Assembly (NCBI GenBank): GCA_938028765.1
Contig: CALIZF010000018.1
Location: 24,534-88,533 of the forward strand
Source: an uncultured Paracoccaceae bacterium
GTDB taxonomy: Bacteria; Pseudomonadota; Alphaproteobacteria; Rhodobacterales; Rhodobacteraceae
Direction: 5' to 3'
DNA: 64,000 bases
Shown here one piece after another: positions 51,307-60,447 of this stretch; the stretch's first letter is position 1; every line of letters begins with the position of its first letter. A program made the translations under genes and the position numbers. Under the pieces are notes generated by a model. That model saw only the letters and a list, made by a program, of their open reading frames with translations. It was not told the origin of the DNA and did not search any database.

Positions 51307-51576
51307 ATGACGACCCGAACGCTCAGGATCGTGAACGAAAAGGGGCTGCATGCCCGCGCATCGGCCAAGTTCGTGGCGGTCGTCGAGGCGCACGATGCCA
51401 CGGCCGTCGTCAGCCGCGACGGCATGCGGGTGTCGGGCGATTCGATCATGGGCTTGCTGATGCTGGGCGCCGCCCGCGGCACCACGATCGAGGTGGAAAC
51501 CGCCGGTCCCGAGGCCGCGCAGCTGTCGGCCGCGCTCGAGGCGCTGGTCGCCGGCCGCTTCGGCGAGGATTGCTGA
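51307..51576 (+). CDS. ptsH: HPr phosphocarrier protein
   Basis: An 89-aa HPr. His15 in EKGLHARASAKF is the site of EI-dependent phosphorylation, and Ser46 in GDSIMGLLMLGA is the target of HprK. Both sites present alongside hprK support a working PTS regulatory loop in this cluster. EI is not in the window. The stop codon overlaps the next start (TGATG). Confidence 0.95.
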   Translation: MTTRTLRIVNEKGLHARASAKFVAVVEAHDATAVVSRDGMRVSGDSIMGLLMLGAARGTTIEVETAGPEAAQLSAALEALVAGRFGEDC

Positions 51577-52472
51577 TGCCCCCGACGCCCCCCCTGCGCA
51601 CCGGGGCCGCGGCCGAGGCCTTGCCGGCCCTGACCGAGAACCCCGAATACGTCGCCTACGACGGGCGCAACCTTAGCTACGCTGGCACCTTCGAGGATCC
51701 GCGCAAGGCCGCGACGATCCGCACGATCGAATGGCTGACCGGCAAGCTGACGCTGATGCGGCTGGTGCGGAAGTTCGAGCGGACAGGGCGCCGGCCCGGT
51801 CAGAGCTTCTGGGGCAAGACCTTGGAGCTGCTGGAAATCCCGCTGCTGACCCCGGACGAGGAGGTGCGCCGCATCCCCGCCGAGGGGCCGGTCGTGGTGG
51901 TGGCGAACCATCCGCACGGCCTGGTGGACGGGCTGATCCTGGCCGAGCTGATCGGGCGGGTTCGGTCGGATTTCAAGATCCTCACCCGGTCGCTGCTGAC
52001 CAACGTGCCCGATATCGGCTATCACATGCTGCCGGTCGCCTTCCCGCACGAGACCGACAGCGTGCGCAAGAACCTCGAGATGCGCCGGCTGGCGATGGAG
52101 CATCTGAAGGACGGCGGCGTGGTGGTGCTGTTTCCGGCCGGGCAGGTGGCCAGCGCGCCCTCGTGGTTCGCCCCCGCGGTCGAGGCGGACTGGAACCCCT
52201 TCACCGCCAAGATGCTGCTGCGGTCGGGCGCGCAGGTCGTGCCGGTCTATTTCCCCGGCCAGAACAGCCGCCTCTACCACTGGGCCAACCTCACATCGCC
52301 GACGTTGCGGCAGGGTCTTCTGCTGCACGAGATCGTCCATGCGATGCGCAAGCCGCAAAAGCCCGTCATCGGCCATGTCGTGCCGCCGGACGAGATTGCG
52401 GCGCGCGCGGGCAACACGACCGCGTTGATGGCCTGGCTGCGCGCGCGCACGCTGGCGCTGGCCGAGGGCTGA
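51576..52472 (+). CDS. PlsC-like lysophospholipid acyltransferase family protein
   Basis: A 298-aa protein with the acyltransferase box NHPHGLVDG (Hx4D, near residue 110) in VVVANHPHGLVDGLILAEL. The second conserved block is VVVLFPAGQVASAP. Acyl transfer to a lysophospholipid or glycerol-phosphate at the membrane is the family role, but the substrate is unknown. It starts in the HPr stop codon, so it is likely co-transcribed. Confidence 0.85.
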   Translation: MPPTPPLRTGAAAEALPALTENPEYVAYDGRNLSYAGTFEDPRKAATIRTIEWLTGKLTLMRLVRKFERTGRRPGQSFWGKTLELLEIPLLTPDEEVRRIPAEGPVVVVANHPHGLVDGLILAELIGRVRSDFKILTRSLLTNVPDIGYHMLPVAFPHETDSVRKNLEMRRLAMEHLKDGGVVVLFPAGQVASAPSWFAPAVEADWNPFTAKMLLRSGAQVVPVYFPGQNSRLYHWANLTSPTLRQGLLLHEIVHAMRKPQKPVIGHVVPPDEIAARAGNTTALMAWLRARTLALAEG

Positions 52473-52551
52473 GCGCCGGGCACCGGCCCGGGCCCTGCGG
52501 CGTCCGCGCGGAAAGGCGCGGGCAGAGGGGCGCGGCGGCGCCGGCGGACGG

Positions 52552-53427
52552 TCAGCGCGTCGGCACGGGCGCGTCGCCGCGGTAGTCGTAGAAGCCCCGC
52601 TGCGTCTTGCGGCCGAGCCAGCCGGCCTCGACATATTTCCCCAGAAGCGGGCAGGGGCGGTATTTGGTGTCGCCGAGGCCGTCGTGCAGCACGTTCATGA
52701 TCGCAAGGCAGGTGTCCAGCCCGATGAAGTCCGCAAGTTCGAGCGGCCCCATCGGGTGGTTCGCGCCCAGCTTCATCGCCTGGTCGATGGACCGGACGTT
52801 GCCGACGCCCTCGTAGAGAGCATAGACCGCCTCGTTGATCATCGGGATCAGGATGCGGTTGACGATGAAAGCCGGGTAATCCTCCGCCGAGGCAGCGGTC
52901 TTGCCGAGGCGCTCGACCACGGCAAGAAGGGTGCGGTAGGTTTCCTCGTCGGTGGCGATCCCGCGGATCAGTTCGACCAGCTGCATCACCGGGACGGGGT
53001 TCATGAAGTGGAACCCCATGAAGCGCTCTGGCCGGTCGGTGCGGCTGGCCAGCCGCGTGATCGAGATCGACGAGGTGTTGCTGGTCAGGATCGTATGCGG
53101 CTTCAGGTGCGGGGCCAGCGCGTCGAAAATCTGCTGCTTGACGGCTTCGCTTTCGGTCGCGGCCTCGATCACGAGGTCGGTCGCGCCGGCCTCGGCCAGG
53201 GACAGGGTGGGACGGATGCGGGCGAGGGCCTCGGCCTTTCCTTCGGGCGTCACGGCGCCGCGCTTGACCTGACGGTCGAGGTTGCGGTCGATCGTGGCCA
53301 TAGCGCGGTCGAGCGCGTCCTGGCTGACATCCGTCAGCACCACGTCATACCCCGCGAGCGCGAAGACATGCGCGATTCCGTTGCCCATCTGGCCTGCGCC
53401 CACGACACCGACCGACCGGATCTCCAT
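52552..53427 (-). CDS. hbd: 3-hydroxybutyryl-CoA dehydrogenase
   Basis: An NAD(P)+-dependent dehydrogenase of short-chain 3-hydroxyacyl-CoAs, 291 aa. It has the N-terminal Rossmann VVGAGQMGNGIAHVFALAGY, TSNTSSISITRLASRTDRP and GFHFMNPVPVMQLVELIRG, then a C-terminal domain with FIVNRILIPMINEAV. It serves PHB/acetoacetyl-CoA or ethylmalonyl-CoA-related metabolism. A single gene read toward the acyltransferase end. Confidence 0.93.
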   Translation of the reverse strand: MEIRSVGVVGAGQMGNGIAHVFALAGYDVVLTDVSQDALDRAMATIDRNLDRQVKRGAVTPEGKAEALARIRPTLSLAEAGATDLVIEAATESEAVKQQIFDALAPHLKPHTILTSNTSSISITRLASRTDRPERFMGFHFMNPVPVMQLVELIRGIATDEETYRTLLAVVERLGKTAASAEDYPAFIVNRILIPMINEAVYALYEGVGNVRSIDQAMKLGANHPMGPLELADFIGLDTCLAIMNVLHDGLGDTKYRPCPLLGKYVEAGWLGRKTQRGFYDYRGDAPVPTR

Positions 53428-53595
53428 GCCCTGCCTCCTTGCCCCCGATGAGAATTGGCACCCCGCGCCGGGCGGCGCAAGGCTGCAGCGTGCGGCAAGC
53501 CGGCGGCGGAATCGTGTCGACTTTGCGCTTTAGCGTTTCGGAAACCTGCACGGTCCACCGTTTCCTCCGGGTGAATCGAAACACGGGTGGGTGTG

Positions 53596-54387
53596 ATGGC
53601 CTACGAGGCGCCGGGCGCGGGGGTGCCCGATTATTTTCCATGCCGATACGGCGGGTCTCGGCTGACCTTCCGGGGGCCGCGGGCGCGGCTTGACGGCCCC
53701 TATGTGGCGGCGCTCGGCGGGACTGCGACCTATGGCAAGTTCGTGGACGACCCCTGGCCCGCGCAGCTCGGCCGGCGGACGGGGGCGACGGTGGTCAACC
53801 TCGGCTGCGTCAATGCAGGGCCGGACGCGTTCCTGTCGGATCCGGCGGTGCTGCGCGTTGCCGCGGCGGCACGTCTGCGGCTGGTGCAGGTGCCCGGGGC
53901 GCTGAACCTGACGAATCCGTTCTACACGGTGCATCCGCGCCGCAACGACCGGTTCGTGGCCGCGCTGCCCCCGCTGCGGGCGCTTTTCCCCGAGGTCGAC
54001 TTCACCGAGTTCCACTTCACCCGCCACCTCTGCCTCGCGCTCGCGCGGCGGTCGCCCGACCGGTTCGGCGTGGTCGCGCAGGCGCTGCGCCTTGCTTGGA
54101 CCGACCGGATGCTGGCGCTGCTGTCGGCCATCGGCGGGCCGACGGTGCTGGTCTGGATCGCCGCGGGTCCGCCGCCCGTCTCGGCCGGGCCGGGCAACGA
54201 GCCGGCCCTGGTCGATGCCGCGATGATCGCCGCCTTGCGGCCGGCGGTTGCCGAGGTGATCGAGGTCGCCCTGCCCCCGCACCATCACCTGCCGGATGCG
54301 CCGATGTCCGCCCTGGGCCTGCCGGGGCCTGAGGCGCATGCCCTCGTTGCGGGGCGGCTGGCGCCCGCGGTGGCGTTTCGGCACTGA
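53596..54387 (+). CDS. DUF6473 family protein
   Basis: A 263-aa protein that I recognise as a Rhodobacterales DUF6473-type. It has [40 protein letters not shown], the [11 protein letters not shown] segment, and [14 protein letters not shown]. The G-G-T-x-T-Y segment suggests a hydrolase-like fold, but no function is known. The start is at 53596 (MAYEAPG). It converges on etfA with a strong stem-loop between. Confidence 0.75.
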   Translation: MAYEAPGAGVPDYFPCRYGGSRLTFRGPRARLDGPYVAALGGTATYGKFVDDPWPAQLGRRTGATVVNLGCVNAGPDAFLSDPAVLRVAAAARLRLVQVPGALNLTNPFYTVHPRRNDRFVAALPPLRALFPEVDFTEFHFTRHLCLALARRSPDRFGVVAQALRLAWTDRMLALLSAIGGPTVLVWIAAGPPPVSAGPGNEPALVDAAMIAALRPAVAEVIEVALPPHHHLPDAPMSALGLPGPEAHALVAGRLAPAVAFRH

Positions 54388-54399
54388 CCCGCGCGACAC

Positions 54400-54429
54400 G
54401 CCGGACGGCGGCGGATGCCGCCGCCCGGC
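54400..54429. terminator. Stem-loop between DUF6473 gene and etfA, bidirectional terminator
   Basis: GCCGG-A-CGGCGGC pairs with GCCGCCG-C-CCGGC around a GGAT loop, 12 base pairs with one mismatch. It lies between two converging 3' ends, 13 bases after the DUF6473 stop and 7 bases before the etfA stop. No U-tract is evident on either side. Confidence 0.55.
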
Positions 54430-54435
54430 CCGAGG

Positions 54436-55362
54436 TCAGAGCTTCTCGATCATCTCGGGGACGACGGCGAAAAGGTCGCCGACCAGGCCATAGTCGGCGA
54501 CCTGGAAGATCGGCGCCTCCTCGTCCTTGTTGATCGCGACGATGACCTTCGAATCCTTCATCCCGGCCAGGTGCTGGATCGCGCCCGAGATGCCGACCGC
54601 GACGTAGAGCTGCGGCGCCACGACCTTGCCGGTCTGGCCCACCTGCCAGTCGTTTGGGGCGTAGCCGGAATCGACTGCCGCCCGGCTGGCACCGACAGCG
54701 GCGCCCAGCTTGTCGGCCAGCTTCTCGATCAGCGCGAAGTCCGCCTGCGACCCCACGCCCCGGCCGCCCGAAACGACGATGCCCGCCGAGGTCAGCTCGG
54801 GCCGGTCCGAAGACGCCACCCTGTCCTCGACCCAGGACGACAGCGACCCGTCCACGGCGACCGACACCGCCTCGACCGGCGCCGACCCGCCTTTTCCCGC
54901 CGCCGCGAAGGTCGCGGTGCGGATCGTCATCACCTTCTTCGCGTCCGAAGAGGTGACGGTCTGCACCGCGTTTCCGGCATAGATCGGCCGGTCGAAGGTC
55001 GCGGCGTCATGCACCGCCACCACCTCGGAGATCACCATCACATCGAGCAGCGCGGCCACCCTGGGCAGAACGCTTTTCGAGAAGGCGCCCGAAGCGGCCG
55101 CGATATGCTCGTAATCCCCCGCAAGCGACACGACCAGCGCCGCCACGGGTTCGGCCAGCCCGTGGTCGAACACCGCATCGTCGGCGAGGATCACCTTGGA
55201 CACGCCCGCATAGGACGCCGCCTCGGCCGCTGCCGCCGCCCCGCCGGGGGCCGCGACCAGCGCATGCACCGGCCCGAGCGGCGCAACCGCCGTCAGCGCC
55301 TTGGCAAAGCCGTCGGCGACCAGCGCACCCTTGTTCACCTCGGCCAGAAGAAGAACCGCCAT
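54436..55362 (-). CDS. etfA: Electron transfer flavoprotein alpha subunit
   Basis: The FAD-binding subunit of ETF takes electrons from acyl-CoA dehydrogenases and hands them to ETF-quinone oxidoreductase. The 308-aa protein has [40 protein letters not shown] and [20 protein letters not shown] with [20 protein letters not shown], the FAD domain signature. Its ATG overlaps the etfB stop (TGATG on the minus strand). A partner for Mcd and other dehydrogenases. Confidence 0.97.
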   Translation of the reverse strand: MAVLLLAEVNKGALVADGFAKALTAVAPLGPVHALVAAPGGAAAAAEAASYAGVSKVILADDAVFDHGLAEPVAALVVSLAGDYEHIAAASGAFSKSVLPRVAALLDVMVISEVVAVHDAATFDRPIYAGNAVQTVTSSDAKKVMTIRTATFAAAGKGGSAPVEAVSVAVDGSLSSWVEDRVASSDRPELTSAGIVVSGGRGVGSQADFALIEKLADKLGAAVGASRAAVDSGYAPNDWQVGQTGKVVAPQLYVAVGISGAIQHLAGMKDSKVIVAINKDEEAPIFQVADYGLVGDLFAVVPEMIEKL

Positions 55363-56123
55363 CAGAGCACCCCCGCCTCGTCCTTGAGCTTCGCGATCAG
55401 CTCATCCACCGACTTCACCCGGACGCCTGCCTTGCGCCCTGCCGGTTCCACCGTCTTGACCACCTTCAGCCGCGGCGCCACGTCCACGCCGTACTCGGCC
55501 GCGGTCTTTTCTTCCAGCGGCTTCTTCTTCGCCTTCATGATGTTGGGCAGCGAGGCATAGCGCGGCTCGTTCAACCGAAGGTCCACGGTCACGATGGCGG
55601 GCAGCTTCACCCTTACCGTCTGAAGCCCGCCGTCCACCTCGCGCGTCACCGTCGCATGGTCACCCTCGACCTTCACCTCCGAGGCGAAGGTTGCCTGCGC
55701 CCAGCCCAGCAGCGCGGCCAGCATCTGGCCCGTTGCGTTCATGTCGTTGTCGATCGCCTGCTTGCCGCACAGGATGAGCCCCGGCGCCTCGTCCTTTGCC
55801 ACCGCCGCCAGCAGCTTGGCCACTGCCAGGGGTTCGATGTCCTGGTGAACGTCGTCGGCCGCAACGATCAGGATCGCCCGGTCGGCCCCCATGGCGAGCG
55901 CCGTCCGCAGCGTTTCGGCCGCCTGCTTGACGCCGATCGAGACCGCCACGATTTCGGAGGCCACGCCCTTTTCCTTCAGCCGGATCGCCTCTTCCACCGC
56001 GATCTCGTCGAAGGGGTTCATGCTCATCTTGACGTTGGCGAGATCGACCCCGGACCCGTCCGCCCTGACCCGGACCTTCACGTTGTAGTCGATCACCCGC
56101 TTCACCGGCACAAGAACCTTCAT
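55362..56123 (-). CDS. etfB: Electron transfer flavoprotein beta subunit
   Basis: The ETF beta subunit, 253 aa, binds AMP. It has [80 protein letters not shown] and [10 protein letters not shown]. The start at 56123 is chosen because an upstream in-frame ATG (56180) adds unmatched residues. It is the first gene of etfB-etfA. Confidence 0.97.
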   Translation of the reverse strand: MKVLVPVKRVIDYNVKVRVRADGSGVDLANVKMSMNPFDEIAVEEAIRLKEKGVASEIVAVSIGVKQAAETLRTALAMGADRAILIVAADDVHQDIEPLAVAKLLAAVAKDEAPGLILCGKQAIDNDMNATGQMLAALLGWAQATFASEVKVEGDHATVTREVDGGLQTVRVKLPAIVTVDLRLNEPRYASLPNIMKAKKKPLEEKTAAEYGVDVAPRLKVVKTVEPAGRKAGVRVKSVDELIAKLKDEAGVL

Positions 56124-56228
56124 CCGGCCCATCCCCCTGTCATGCGTGCGAAACATTCCTGCGCGCGGAGATAACCCCAAAGCGGCGGCCGGGACAGTGC
56201 GAATCCGACTCCGGCCGCTGCCGCGACG

Positions 56229-56822
56229 TCACGTCGTTCCGGGGGCGGCCGGCCGCGTCAGGCCCGGCACCCACAGCACGTCGCGCGCGCCGTCCTCGTT
56301 GGCGATGCGCCCCGCGACGAAGAACCAGTCGCTGAGACGGTTGAGATACCTGACCGCCTCAGGGTTGATCGCCTCGACAGTGGCAAGCTCGACCACCAGC
56401 CGTTCCGCCCGGCGGCAGACGGTGCGGCAGAGGTGCAGGTGCGCGGCCAGCGGCGTGCCGCCCGGCAGGATGAAGGACCGCAGCGGTTCAAGCCGTGCGT
56501 TCATGGCGTCGATCTCCGCCTCGAGCCGGGCGACCTGGGGCGCGATCATCCGCAAGGGCGTCCATTCGCGCGCCCCGTCCTCGTGCATGTCCGGCAGGCA
56601 CAGGTCTGCGCCGAGATCGAAGAGGTCGTTCGAGATGCGGGCGAGCGCGGCATCCAGCTCGTCCGTCGCATGCAGCCGGGCGAGGCCCAGGGTCGCGTTC
56701 GTCTCGTCCACGGTGCCGTAGGCCTGCACCCGCAGCGCGTGCTTGGCCACCCGCGCGCCGTTGCCGAGTGCAGTTTCGCCGGCGTCGCCGGTCCGCGTGT
56801 AGATCTTCGACAGCACGACCAT
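56229..56822 (-). CDS. PduO-type cob(I)alamin adenosyltransferase
   Basis: Converts cob(I)alamin to adenosylcobalamin with ATP, feeding B12-dependent mutases such as ethylmalonyl- and methylmalonyl-CoA mutase. The 197-aa protein has the ATP site YTRTGDAGETALGNGARV, VQAYGTVDETNATLGLAR, and YLNRLSDWFFVAGRIANEDG, typical of PduO/MMAB. The ATG is 4 bases from the HIG1-like gene stop, a likely pair. Its position beside etfBA suits the ethylmalonyl-CoA pathway. Confidence 0.93.
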   Translation of the reverse strand: MVVLSKIYTRTGDAGETALGNGARVAKHALRVQAYGTVDETNATLGLARLHATDELDAALARISNDLFDLGADLCLPDMHEDGAREWTPLRMIAPQVARLEAEIDAMNARLEPLRSFILPGGTPLAAHLHLCRTVCRRAERLVVELATVEAINPEAVRYLNRLSDWFFVAGRIANEDGARDVLWVPGLTRPAAPGTT

Positions 56823-56825
56823 CCG

Positions 56826-57029
56826 TCATCCCCCCCGCCGCAGCCAGACATATCCCACGATCAGCACGACCGCCACGAACTGGGCCGCGATACGATACCG
56901 CATGATGCGGTTGGCGTGCTTTCGGTTGAACTCGCCGCCGCGCGCGAAGCCGCCGATGCCGACGAGCAGGATCGCCAGCACGGCTAGCGTCGCGACAGCG
57001 ACGACGATGAAAAGGGGGTCGTTGATCAT
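56826..57029 (-). CDS. Small twin-transmembrane protein, HIG1-like
   Basis: A 67-aa protein with two helices, LFIVVAVATLAVLAILLVGI and RIAAQFVAVVLIVGYVWLRR, around a basic loop RGGEFNRKHANRIMRYRI. That loop resembles the HIG1 (hypoxia-induced) signature. Bacterial homologues are linked to cytochrome oxidase in some species. Function here is unknown. The start at 57029 (MINDPLF) avoids an unlikely longer leader. Co-directional with the adenosyltransferase. Confidence 0.75.
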   Translation of the reverse strand: MINDPLFIVVAVATLAVLAILLVGIGGFARGGEFNRKHANRIMRYRIAAQFVAVVLIVGYVWLRRGG

Positions 57030-57096
57030 GGGGTGCACTCCGCCGTTCCGGGGCGACATAGCGGGCCTCGCGAAAAAGGCGAAGGTCCGGGCGACA

Positions 57097-57116
57097 AGCG
57101 GGGCGCCCGCCCCGCT
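57097..57116 (-). terminator. Hairpin directly after the SDR gene, possible terminator
   Basis: Arms AGCGGGGC and GCCCCGCT pair over 8 bases with a 4-base loop, starting 3 bases after the SDR stop on the minus strand. No clear T-run follows, so it is a possible rather than a certain terminator. Confidence 0.45.
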
Positions 57117-57119
57117 GCC

Positions 57120-57947
57120 TCATCCGCGGGCGAGGATCGCATCCAGCGCACGGGTCGGCAGCACCCGCCGGAGCCCGGCCATGATCCAGGTCGGCGCGGT
57201 GACGAAGTAGCGCGGCGCGGGGGTGCGCGCCTCGACCGCGCGGGCCAGCACGCGCGCCACCGCCTCGGGCGGCAGTTCGAACCGGTCGGGGCCGCGGTCC
57301 TCGTAGAGCCGGCGCAACAGGCTGCCCTCGTACTGCGCCCGGCGGGGCGAGGCGCGCCAGTCGATCCAGCGTTCGAAATGCGGGATCGAATTGGCGCGGA
57401 TCCGGCTGGTGATCGGCCCCGGCTCGATCAGCACGATCTTCACCGGCGTGTCGCGCATCTCGAGCCGCAGGACATCGGTCAGCCCTTCGAGCGCGTATTT
57501 CGAGGCGACATAGGCCCCGCGCCATTTCATCGGCACGAGGCCGAGGACGGACGAACAGTTGACGATGGTGCCCCTGCCCTGCGCCCGCATCAGGGGGATC
57601 ACCCGCCGGGTCAGGTCGTGCACGCCGAAGAGGTTCGTCCGGAACACCGATTCCAGCGCCTCGCGCGGCAGGTCCTCGACCGCGCCGGGGCAGGCGAAAG
57701 CGCCGTTGTTGAACAGCGCATCGATCCGCCCGCCGGTGCGCGATGCGGCCTCGGCCACTGCGGCGGCCAGCGAATCGGGATCGGCATAGTCCAGCGGAAA
57801 GCTTTCCAGCCCTTCGCCCTGCAGCCGCGCGCAATCGGCCGGCCGGCGGCAGGTCGCCAGAACCCGCCAGCCGCGCGCGGCCATGACGCGCGCCGACGCA
57901 AGACCGATGCCCGAGGAACAGCCTGTGATCAGGATCGTCCGCCGCAT
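57120..57947 (-). CDS. SDR-family oxidoreductase
   Basis: A 275-aa classical short-chain dehydrogenase. It has the cofactor motif LITGCSSGIGLASARVMAAR (TGxxxGIG), the NNG segment ALFNNGAFACPG, the catalytic NCSSVLGLVP serine region and YVASKYALEGLTDVL (YxxxK). Substrate unknown. The C-terminal third is unusual (FERWIDWRASPRRAQYEGSL). The start at 57947 is chosen because the open frame upstream is antisense to the glycosyltransferase gene. Confidence 0.92.
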   Translation of the reverse strand: MRRTILITGCSSGIGLASARVMAARGWRVLATCRRPADCARLQGEGLESFPLDYADPDSLAAAVAEAASRTGGRIDALFNNGAFACPGAVEDLPREALESVFRTNLFGVHDLTRRVIPLMRAQGRGTIVNCSSVLGLVPMKWRGAYVASKYALEGLTDVLRLEMRDTPVKIVLIEPGPITSRIRANSIPHFERWIDWRASPRRAQYEGSLLRRLYEDRGPDRFELPPEAVARVLARAVEARTPAPRYFVTAPTWIMAGLRRVLPTRALDAILARG

Positions 57948-58079
57948 GCCGCCCCCGCGATGGCCCGCGCCGGCACCTAGACGCCCGGCGGGCGGCCGAC
58001 AAGCCGCGCGGGCGCAGATCGTGCTTTCCGCGGCGCACGAGATGTGGCATCGGGATCTTGTTGACGACGGAGATTTTCG

Positions 58080-58193
58080 ATGCTTGGCGCCGGATTGGGT
58101 TTGGCTGCGCTGCTGGCGCTGGTGATCGGGCTGGCCTTCACGGTCGATTTCGGCGGTCCGTCGGGCGGCGGCGGGGATCCGGGCAGCCTCTGA
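58080..58193 (+). CDS. 37-residue putative membrane peptide
   Basis: A short ORF with ATG at 58080, a GGAG 7 bases upstream, and a stop at 58191. The peptide is one hydrophobic helix (LGLAALLALVIGLAFTV) with a short Gly/Pro-rich tail (DFGGPSGGGGDPGSL). It lies 6 bases before the GTG of the glycosyltransferase gene, so it could be co-translated or act as a leader. No homologue was checked. It may be a real small protein or an unused ORF. Confidence 0.5.
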   Translation: MLGAGLGLAALLALVIGLAFTVDFGGPSGGGGDPGSL

Positions 58194-58199
58194 CCGCGC

Positions 58200-60416
58200 G
58201 TGCCGCGGCTGTCCGTCATCATTCCGTTCTACGACGAAACCGCATTCCTCGGGGCAGCCGTCCAGTCGGTTCTGGCGCAGGGGATCGCGGATACCGAAAT
58301 CGTCGTCGTCAACGACAATCCCGAACGCTTCACGGCCGGCGCCGTTGCGGCGTTGTGCCCGGCGCGGTCGGTCACGGTCGTGCAGCACGACCGCAACGCG
58401 GGCCTGTCGGCGGCGCGCAACAGCGGGATGGCGGCGACCTCGGGCGCGCGGATCGCGTTCCTCGATGCCGACGACTACTACGTGCCCGGCGGGCTTGCCG
58501 CGCAGCTCGAGCTGGCCGAGGCGGGCGGGGCCGACATCGTGCAGGCGCAGACGTATTTCACCGCCGCGGGCAGCGTTGTGCCGCGTCTGCTGCAACGGGA
58601 CGCGGCGCTGTTCTGGCAAGCCCGGCGCGGCGCCGGCCTGCGCGGGATCGAAGAGGCGCAGTTCATCACCTCGTCCTGGTCGAGCCTCTACACCCGCGCC
58701 TTCCTGACCCGCGCGGGCCTGCACTTCGACCCCGCGCAGACCCGGTTCGAGGACCGGCTGTTCGTCCTGCAGGCGGTGACGGCGGCCCGGTCCATCGCGG
58801 TTCTGGGCGCGCCGGTGCGCGTCTGGCGGCGGCGGGCGGGGTCGATCTCGGTCACGCCGCCCGATGCCGCGACGCACCGCCTGCAGGTGCAGCTGCTGGA
58901 AAAGTGCATGCGGCACATGCGCCGGTGGGTGGCCGAGACCGGTGCGCCGCCGCGGTTCCTGCGGCGCGAGCTGTTCAACACCGTGTCGCGGCTGATCTGG
59001 GACATGGAGGTGATCGGTGCGCTGGCCGCGGCAACCGACGATGCCATCGCCGACCTCGGCCCGCGGATCGTCGCCCTTCTGGGCGACGACCGGTTCGGCC
59101 CCGCGATCTTCGATGATCCGGTGCTGGCCCGCATCGGGCGGGTCGGCCGGCCGAGCCGGCACGGGGTGATCCGGCAGGTCGATTTCTTCGCGCTGCACGC
59201 CGCCCTGCGGGGGGGCGACTTCGCCGCCGCGGCCGCGATCCTTGCCATGCGGCGGGCTGCGGCAGCACCCGCCCTGCGCCGCGCCGGCGGGCGCGTTCCG
59301 GCCCGGCTGGTGCTGCACCTCGGAATGCACAAGACCGGCACGACAGCGATCCAGGCGGCGCTGGCGGCGGGCGCGCCCGCGCTGGCCCGGCGGGGCGTGC
59401 TGTTTCCCGTGGCGGGCCGGGCGGCGGGGCACGCCCCGGTGCGGCCGGGCGGCAACCCCGGCCATCAGGCGCTGGTCGCGGCGCTGCACCGCGACGACCC
59501 TGCGCCGTGGGACGCGATCGCCGCCGAGGCGCGGCGGGCGGGTGCCGCGACCGTCGTCGTCTCGGCCGAGAACCTCTTGCTGCCCAGGGCCGAGGACCGT
59601 GCGATGCTGGTGTCGCGCCTCGTCGCGCAGGCCGCGCGGTTCGATGCGGTCGCGGTCGTGGCGATGGTCCGCCGTCCCGATTCGCTGGTCGAGGCCTTCC
59701 TGCGCGAGGCCGCCTGCAACGGCGAGCGCGGCGCGGGCCGGGGGGCGGCTGCGATGGCCGTCGATCTGGCGCCGGTGCTGACCGACCTGCCCGCCCTCTT
59801 CGCGCCGTTCGAGGCGGCGGGGGCCGCGCTGCGCCTTGGCGATTTCGACGCCGCGCGAGCCGCGGGTGCGCTGTGGCCCGCCTTCCTCGGCCTTGCGGGG
59901 ATCGAGGCGGCAGGGCTGGACCCGCCCCCGCGCGTCTATCCCACCCCGCACCGGGCCGAGGTCCTGGCCGCGCAGACCGCCTGCGCCATGATCGCGTCCG
60001 AGGATCTGCGGCTGCGCACGCTGCGCGCCTTCTTCGCGGTGCAGGCGGCCGCCCCGCTTGACCTCGGCCCCGACGCGCCCCTGCTGTCGCCGGCGGACCG
60101 GCTGGCGACCCTCGACCGTTTCGCCGCCGTCTCGGCCGCCTGGGCGGCGGCGCGCGGTTATGCGCCCGACCTCGACGCCGCCCGCGCCGCGGTGGCGGCC
60201 GAAGCGTGGGAGCCGCCCGCCGGCCTGCCTGCGGCGCTGGTCGAGCGTCTGGCGGTCGCGCGGATCATGGCCGAACGTCCGGCCGACGATGCGGGCCCCG
60301 CCGTCGCCGGCCCGCCGCCCGCAGCGCAGGACGATCGCGCCGTGACGATCCGCATCCGCCCGCGTCCGTGGCTGGCCGCGCTGATCGACCGCGCCCGCCG
60401 CGCCCGCCGGGTCTGA
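58200..60416 (+). CDS. Glycosyltransferase family 2 fused to sulfotransferase-like domain
   Basis: A 738-aa two-domain protein. Residues about 1-340 form a GT-A glycosyltransferase: [32 protein letters not shown] and the DxD motif [10 protein letters not shown]. From about residue 367 the sequence [19 protein letters not shown] matches the 5'-phosphosulfate loop of PAPS sulfotransferases, followed by VSAENLLL and [20 protein letters not shown], where the 3'-phosphate-binding R-x7-S element is expected. A fused enzyme could build and sulfate a surface glycan. This is inferred, and no polysaccharide cluster is adjacent. The start is a GTG. Confidence 0.8.
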   Translation: MPRLSVIIPFYDETAFLGAAVQSVLAQGIADTEIVVVNDNPERFTAGAVAALCPARSVTVVQHDRNAGLSAARNSGMAATSGARIAFLDADDYYVPGGLAAQLELAEAGGADIVQAQTYFTAAGSVVPRLLQRDAALFWQARRGAGLRGIEEAQFITSSWSSLYTRAFLTRAGLHFDPAQTRFEDRLFVLQAVTAARSIAVLGAPVRVWRRRAGSISVTPPDAATHRLQVQLLEKCMRHMRRWVAETGAPPRFLRRELFNTVSRLIWDMEVIGALAAATDDAIADLGPRIVALLGDDRFGPAIFDDPVLARIGRVGRPSRHGVIRQVDFFALHAALRGGDFAAAAAILAMRRAAAAPALRRAGGRVPARLVLHLGMHKTGTTAIQAALAAGAPALARRGVLFPVAGRAAGHAPVRPGGNPGHQALVAALHRDDPAPWDAIAAEARRAGAATVVVSAENLLLPRAEDRAMLVSRLVAQAARFDAVAVVAMVRRPDSLVEAFLREAACNGERGAGRGAAAMAVDLAPVLTDLPALFAPFEAAGAALRLGDFDAARAAGALWPAFLGLAGIEAAGLDPPPRVYPTPHRAEVLAAQTACAMIASEDLRLRTLRAFFAVQAAAPLDLGPDAPLLSPADRLATLDRFAAVSAAWAAARGYAPDLDAARAAVAAEAWEPPAGLPAALVERLAVARIMAERPADDAGPAVAGPPPAAQDDRAVTIRIRPRPWLAALIDRARRARRV

Positions 60417-60447
60417 CGCACTGGACCCGCGGCCCGCCCGCCGATAC

